A stretch of DNA of 64,000 nucleotides from Rhynochetos jubatus. Its lineage: Eukaryota; Chordata; Aves; Eurypygiformes; Rhynochetidae. Positions 61,601 to 64,000 of the stretch are shown piece by piece (the first letter of the stretch is position 1; each line of letters opens with the position of its first letter). A program made the translations under genes and the position numbers. Below the pieces are notes generated by a model. The model had not been told where the DNA came from and searched no databases. It was given only the letters and a program-made list of their open reading frames with translations. Location of the stretch: the NCBI GenBank assembly GCA_027574665.1, contig CM050654.1:39541222-39605221 (forward strand), read 5' to 3'.

Positions 61601-64000
61601 CTACGGGTGATTCCTTTTGCTTTACAGAACCAGCAGTACAGGAGGATGCCATGCTATGAGCTGAACTCTGAGAGCCATAAGGGTCAAGAGGAAGAGGAAC
61701 AACCCTCAAACCCAGGATCACTAGGTATGATCTGAAAACAGAGCTTCGTATGGTTTTTGCTGAGTGCCACCTCATCTCGCTGCAGTTGGATACTGTTCAT
61801 TTGGAAAAGGAGCATGAAAATTAAAGCTGCCAGAGGCGACTCTAAAGAGCATATGATGGAAACAAATTGAGTCACCACCAATGTGGCTAACATTGTTGGT
61901 GGAAACTGGGACACCCGCATGAGCCATTGTTCGCTGTACCTCGTCTGGTTTATGTAGCTCGCTGAGCTGAAAGCTGGATCTGCATTAACCTTGTGATTTG
62001 GGGGGGATTCATGCCATGTGGTTTCAATTGCCTGTGGATGCTTTCAGTTTGCACTGCCAGTAACGATCGGCCCTACTGGTCTCCCACATCCACGGTGGAG
62101 TCTCGGCTTGCCCTGATGAAGCTGTGGTGAGGGCTGTTTCCTGGTGTGGTCACTCTTAGCAGGCTGCTGCTCTGCAAGTCTGCTAGGAAGAGGGGACTTT
62201 AGTCACTCTTCCATTTACCTCGACAACAGCTGCTGTATAGAAGTTTTCCCTGAATACATTTTGCCGTGGAGAAGGTTTTCTGTTGTTTTTCTTTTTTTTT
62301 TCAGGCTGGTTTCTGTCCTGATTTGGTCTGAAGCTGCCTCTAGTGCTCTTGTGGAGCTACCTGAGACCCTGGTTTATTCTCTTGTACCCTGTCCATTTAA
62401 AGGTTGCACGGAGTGAGGTTTGCACTGGTTTTCCCACCTATTTTCATCCTCATAGTGTGCCCAGCTCTTGTCCGGGAACATTTTTCCATGGGCATGGGGG
62501 TGACAAGGCCTACTAAAAAAGCAAGGAATCACTTCAGCCACCACCAAATTACAGCCATGCCTGAGGCAAATTACAACAGCTTTCTGACAGTGTCACCATG
62601 CTATCTTTGTGACAGGGATGGAGATAATGAGAATTAATTAATCAGTCTTTGATTAGGAAAAAAGAGGAGGGGGAAATCTGTCCTCTATAATTCCACTACA
62701 AAATACATGAAACTGGTGAGGTTTTTATTTGATGTTAACTTCTCAAATGTAGGGCAGGCGTTTGTAAAGCCATGTTCAGGCTTGCATGGCCACTGTCTTG
62801 CTTAGCCTTCCAAACCCACTGCTGATGGGACAAAGGAGTGAGAGGTCCTCATTTCATAGATAAATATATGTTGAACACCAGCAGCATGAGTCTGATGCAG
62901 ATGTTGTTATCACAGTGCAGCAACTCCCACTTATTCAAAAGTCTTGACTAGAGTCAACTCTGCCTTCTTTGCAGTACTGGGGGCTAAATTCTGTGTTACA
63001 CTCTTTTGACTGATGGCTAACTCTTAGAAATTGGTCCCTTATGATAAAACATGAACTACATGGTGCCAGTGTCTGACTGGAATTACAATTATCTAAGTAG
63101 ATTCATTTGTATCCCTTTCATAGCAGCTTTTCTCTGGGCACAAGCTTTTTCTGTGGGGCATGGGAAGAACAAAATTAATCTTATAAAGAGGAAGGGGTTT
63201 ACACTGCAATCGATAGTTACAGAATTAACTGGGTAAATGACTTTTTCTTAATTCTTTCTCTTCTCAGAAGATGCAGTTTTGATGGGTACACAAATCCAAT
63301 GGCTGCCAAAAAGCTGATATCACATGAAATATTTCATCTCAGCTATGTTGAGCTAGTCTAGAGTTTAGTATTAGTGAAAAGTAAAAGTGTAAAAAGTGGC
63401 ATAATTGGAAATGAAAAACACCTATTTTGGTTATTAAATATGAGTAAGTTAAAGGATAATAATGCAACTATGTTTAAGAACATGTTATCACTTTTAGAAG
63501 GAGTAGCATGGCTCTCCTGGGCAATTTTTAAATATGAGCCAAATACTATATATGTTTTGTAGTTTGGAGTTAGATAATACATAAACACAGGCTATTTGTG
63601 TCAGAGAAACAGAGCGTTGGATTGCACCGGCACAAGAAGTAGGTCTGCCATATTGCTGAAATTTCTGATGCAGTCGCAACAGCTGGATTGGTCTACAAAC
63701 CCCAGGGCCCGATTCACAGGCCAGGTTCATTTCCCTTTGTGTACTTTCAGTGTTCAGAGTTCTCAGATTTTCACTTTCAGCAGCAATCCTATCATTCCTT
63801 CTTACCGCCAAACTTTCCGCTGAACTTCAGCTGCTCTTCAGCTGCATTTAGGGGATGCAACCCAAAAGATGCTGCAGCACCAAAGCGGGTGTTCCCAGCC
63901 CAGCCACAACACTTATGTGTAATGACAGTGGTAAAACCTTCTCACACACAGTTCACAAAAATGAACGGTACCAAAAGCATCTATAAAAGCCGCAGCATCC
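58601..64000. other. Non-coding stretch, one spliced-looking segment
   Basis: A 148-codon plus frame (58757-59203) overlaps a 76-codon minus frame (58639-58869), the latter rich in Lys/Arg/Leu with three in-frame stops just upstream. Neither matches a family I know. An acceptor with a long T tract (tttttttttcag) lies at about 62304 without a good donor. The segment at 61535-61724 is listed separately. No transposon is recognised. Confidence 0.6.
61628..61724 (+). other. 97-bp exon-like segment after a 93-bp mini-intron
   Basis: An excellent donor (AAAAG|gtgagt) at 61535 and an excellent acceptor (ttccttttgctttacag) at 61627 would define a 93-bp intron, with tttttaacca as a possible branch region. 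The following segment ends at a fair donor (CACTAG|gtatga). Only one frame is open across it (starting NQQYRRMPCYELNSES), but in that phase the upstream side carries a TAA two codons before the junction. Translation would have to begin inside the segment, or the transcript is non-coding. Confidence 0.22.

Noticed and set aside
1-64000. Prokaryotic operons, CRISPR arrays, insertion sequences or phage genes
   Set aside because: No long coding frames, no regularly spaced repeats and no ribosome-binding-site-linked frames. Base composition, homopolymers and the CR1/MIR relics are those of a vertebrate.

Overview
This is vertebrate nuclear DNA and almost entirely non-coding. I infer a bird, or at least a sauropsid. 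The sequence is AT-leaning with local GC swings, interspersed repeats are sparse, and no Alu, B1 or L1 copies are recognisable. The repeats I do recognise are old: one antisense CR1-type LINE 3' end (34819-34960), a possible CR1 terminal octamer repeat (22066-22090), two MIR/CORE-SINE relics (13888-14020 plus; 31208-31312 minus) and one weaker tRNA-derived SINE fragment (26340-26435 minus). Nothing in the window looks prokaryotic. The longest open frames (163, 148 and 129 codons) are about what chance gives in 64 kb and resemble no family I know. The window therefore reads as intergenic desert or a very large intron.

Layout. 1-6850: unremarkable, with a CA microsatellite and a 20-bp palindrome. 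6850-8900: GC-richer, stop-poor, with a T20 run and a 38-nt polypurine tract. 8900-16100: a MIR copy and a block that looks like a transcript 3' end or retrocopy. 16100-26240: quiet, AT-rich, with A/T runs, a CR1-like tail and a terminal-exon-like minus-strand segment. 26240-34960: the richest part. It holds short segments bounded by good splice signals on both strands, a paired palindrome cluster, a 118-bp CpG-dense patch, a homeobox/POU site cluster, a 28-base G run and the CR1 relic. 34960-53700: mostly quiet, with homeodomain-site clusters and a 42-nt polypurine tract. 53700-58600: very AT-rich, with A runs and a 25-bp tandem repeat. 58600-64000: quiet except for a segment with a possible 93-bp intron.

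No working gene set can be described. The exon-like segments are reported because their splice sites match consensus at both ends, but a few such pairs per strand are expected by chance in 64 kb. They should be read as places to check against RNA-seq or cross-species alignment, not as genes. I did not find evidence of a new biological system. The most testable oddities are the CpG patch at 30543-30660, the palindrome pair at 29315-29437, the 3'-end-like block at 15641-16058, the segment at 33076-33146 next to the G28 run, and the mini-intron at 61535-61627.
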